A stretch of 12,378 nucleotides of DNA from an uncultured bacterium (GTDB lineage Bacteria > Actinomycetota > Coriobacteriia > Coriobacteriales > Coriobacteriaceae). Shown piece after piece: positions 11,950 to 12,378 of this stretch (positions within the stretch are counted from its first letter, which is position 1; each line of letters begins with the position of its first letter). The position numbers and the translations under genes were made by a program. The notes under the pieces were generated by a model, which made no database searches, was not told where the DNA came from, and saw only the letters and a program-made list of their open reading frames with translations. Where the stretch lies: the NCBI GenBank assembly GCA_905215115.1, contig CAJMOP010000053.1, positions 1 through 12,378 of the forward strand. The letters run 5' to 3'.

Positions 11950-12378
11950 TCAGCAGCGATATGCGGCAGCTAGAAGTACTGTTCCTAGCAGGAAGAGCGC
12001 CACGGATGCTGTAATCCAGCAGTTGTCGCCGGTCTTTGGGAGTGCCGCAGTTGTTGCGGTGGCAGCCTTGGGCTTGGGGATTTTGGCGACCGTGGTCTTG
12101 GTTACTGTCGTTGTTGTCTTGGTTGTCGTGGCCGCGGGTTTCAGCGCGGGATTTGCCGTGGGCCCCGTGGTGGGCTCTCCAGCAGCGGAGCTTACATTAG
12201 CGGGAGACTTGTCCGTGCTATCGCCCAGCACGTCGCGTCCATCGGTCTCCCCCGCCGGAGGCGTGGCCACATCGGGCTCAACCACCACACGCGGTGCCGC
12301 CGCACCGGAGGCGTCCACCACGCCGCTAGCACCAAAAGCCCCACCAGCAGGCGTCACAAACCGCGCAGACACAAGTGA
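11950..12378 (-). CDS. Sortase-anchored surface protein, C-terminal part (partial)
   Basis: The frame is open to the right edge of the window, so the true start lies outside; the GTG at 12372 has no visible ribosome site and is not a credible start. The visible 142 codons are Ala/Gly/Pro-rich, then a Thr/Lys/Pro-rich wall-spanning stretch (TTTKTTTTVTKTTVAKIPKP). They end with the sorting signal LPKTGD, 30 residues from the end, followed by a hydrophobic span (WITASVALFLLGTVLLAAAY). The tail is only Arg-Cys instead of several basic residues, unusually short. Sortase should cleave between T and G and attach the protein to peptidoglycan. The ligand or enzyme domain is not in this window. It is unrelated to the defence genes beside it. 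Confidence 0.85.
   Translation of the reverse strand, partial: SLVSARFVTPAGGAFGASGVVDASGAAAPRVVVEPDVATPPAGETDGRDVLGDSTDKSPANVSSAAGEPTTGPTANPALKPAATTTKTTTTVTKTTVAKIPKPKAATATTAALPKTGDNCWITASVALFLLGTVLLAAAYRC

Overview
The window looks like an accessory (defence and toxin-antitoxin) region of a gut Coriobacteriia genome, Collinsella-like. I base this on mid-range GC, strong AGGAGG ribosome sites, an LPKTG sorting-signal protein at the right edge, and several proteins of types I know mainly from that class. No search was run, so the host is an inference. Almost all genes lie on the minus strand; the only plus-strand genes are one AbiE-like pair in the middle.

Left part (1-2130): an extragenic inverted repeat, a 385-aa nuclease-like protein of a Coriobacteriia-type family, then a tRNA-Val(CAC) with promoter and terminator. 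Three 12-bp repeats and two short plus-strand coding relics lie around the tRNA, as expected of an integration hot spot.

Compound toxin-antitoxin operon (2133-4240, minus): a DUF3990 (ADP-ribosyltransferase-like) toxin, a protein with a C-terminal XRE helix-turn-helix, a small ORF and a Doc/Fic-type toxin follow each other with overlaps or gaps of at most 11 bases. The promoter has an extended -10 between two palindromic sites. Divergent from it (4372-6167, plus) is an AbiEi-like regulator preceded by an exactly symmetric operator of four TGTAAC half-sites. Its AbiEii-like nucleotidyltransferase toxin is broken by a one-base frameshift just before the catalytic DxD.

Middle (6168-7492): a hairpin, a pair of 32-bp repeats, a MntA-type nucleotidyltransferase with no intact HepT beside it, and a 92-aa unknown protein. 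The ribosome site and first codons of this 92-aa gene resemble those of the small ORF in the Doc operon.

Right part (7493-12378, minus): an AbiF-type HEPN protein, preceded by its own promoter, a predicted structured ncRNA of about 70 nt and an intrinsic terminator. This is the layout of an RNA-antitoxin system. Upstream is a probable defence operon: an 801-aa PHP-phosphoesterase/SMC-like ATPase fusion, an overlapping 106-aa partner and possible tiny ORFs on both sides. The window ends in a partial LPXTG surface protein with its terminator. The strongest candidates for something new are the PHP-ATPase + 106-aa pair, the AbiF/ncRNA module and the combined DUF3990-XRE-Doc operon.
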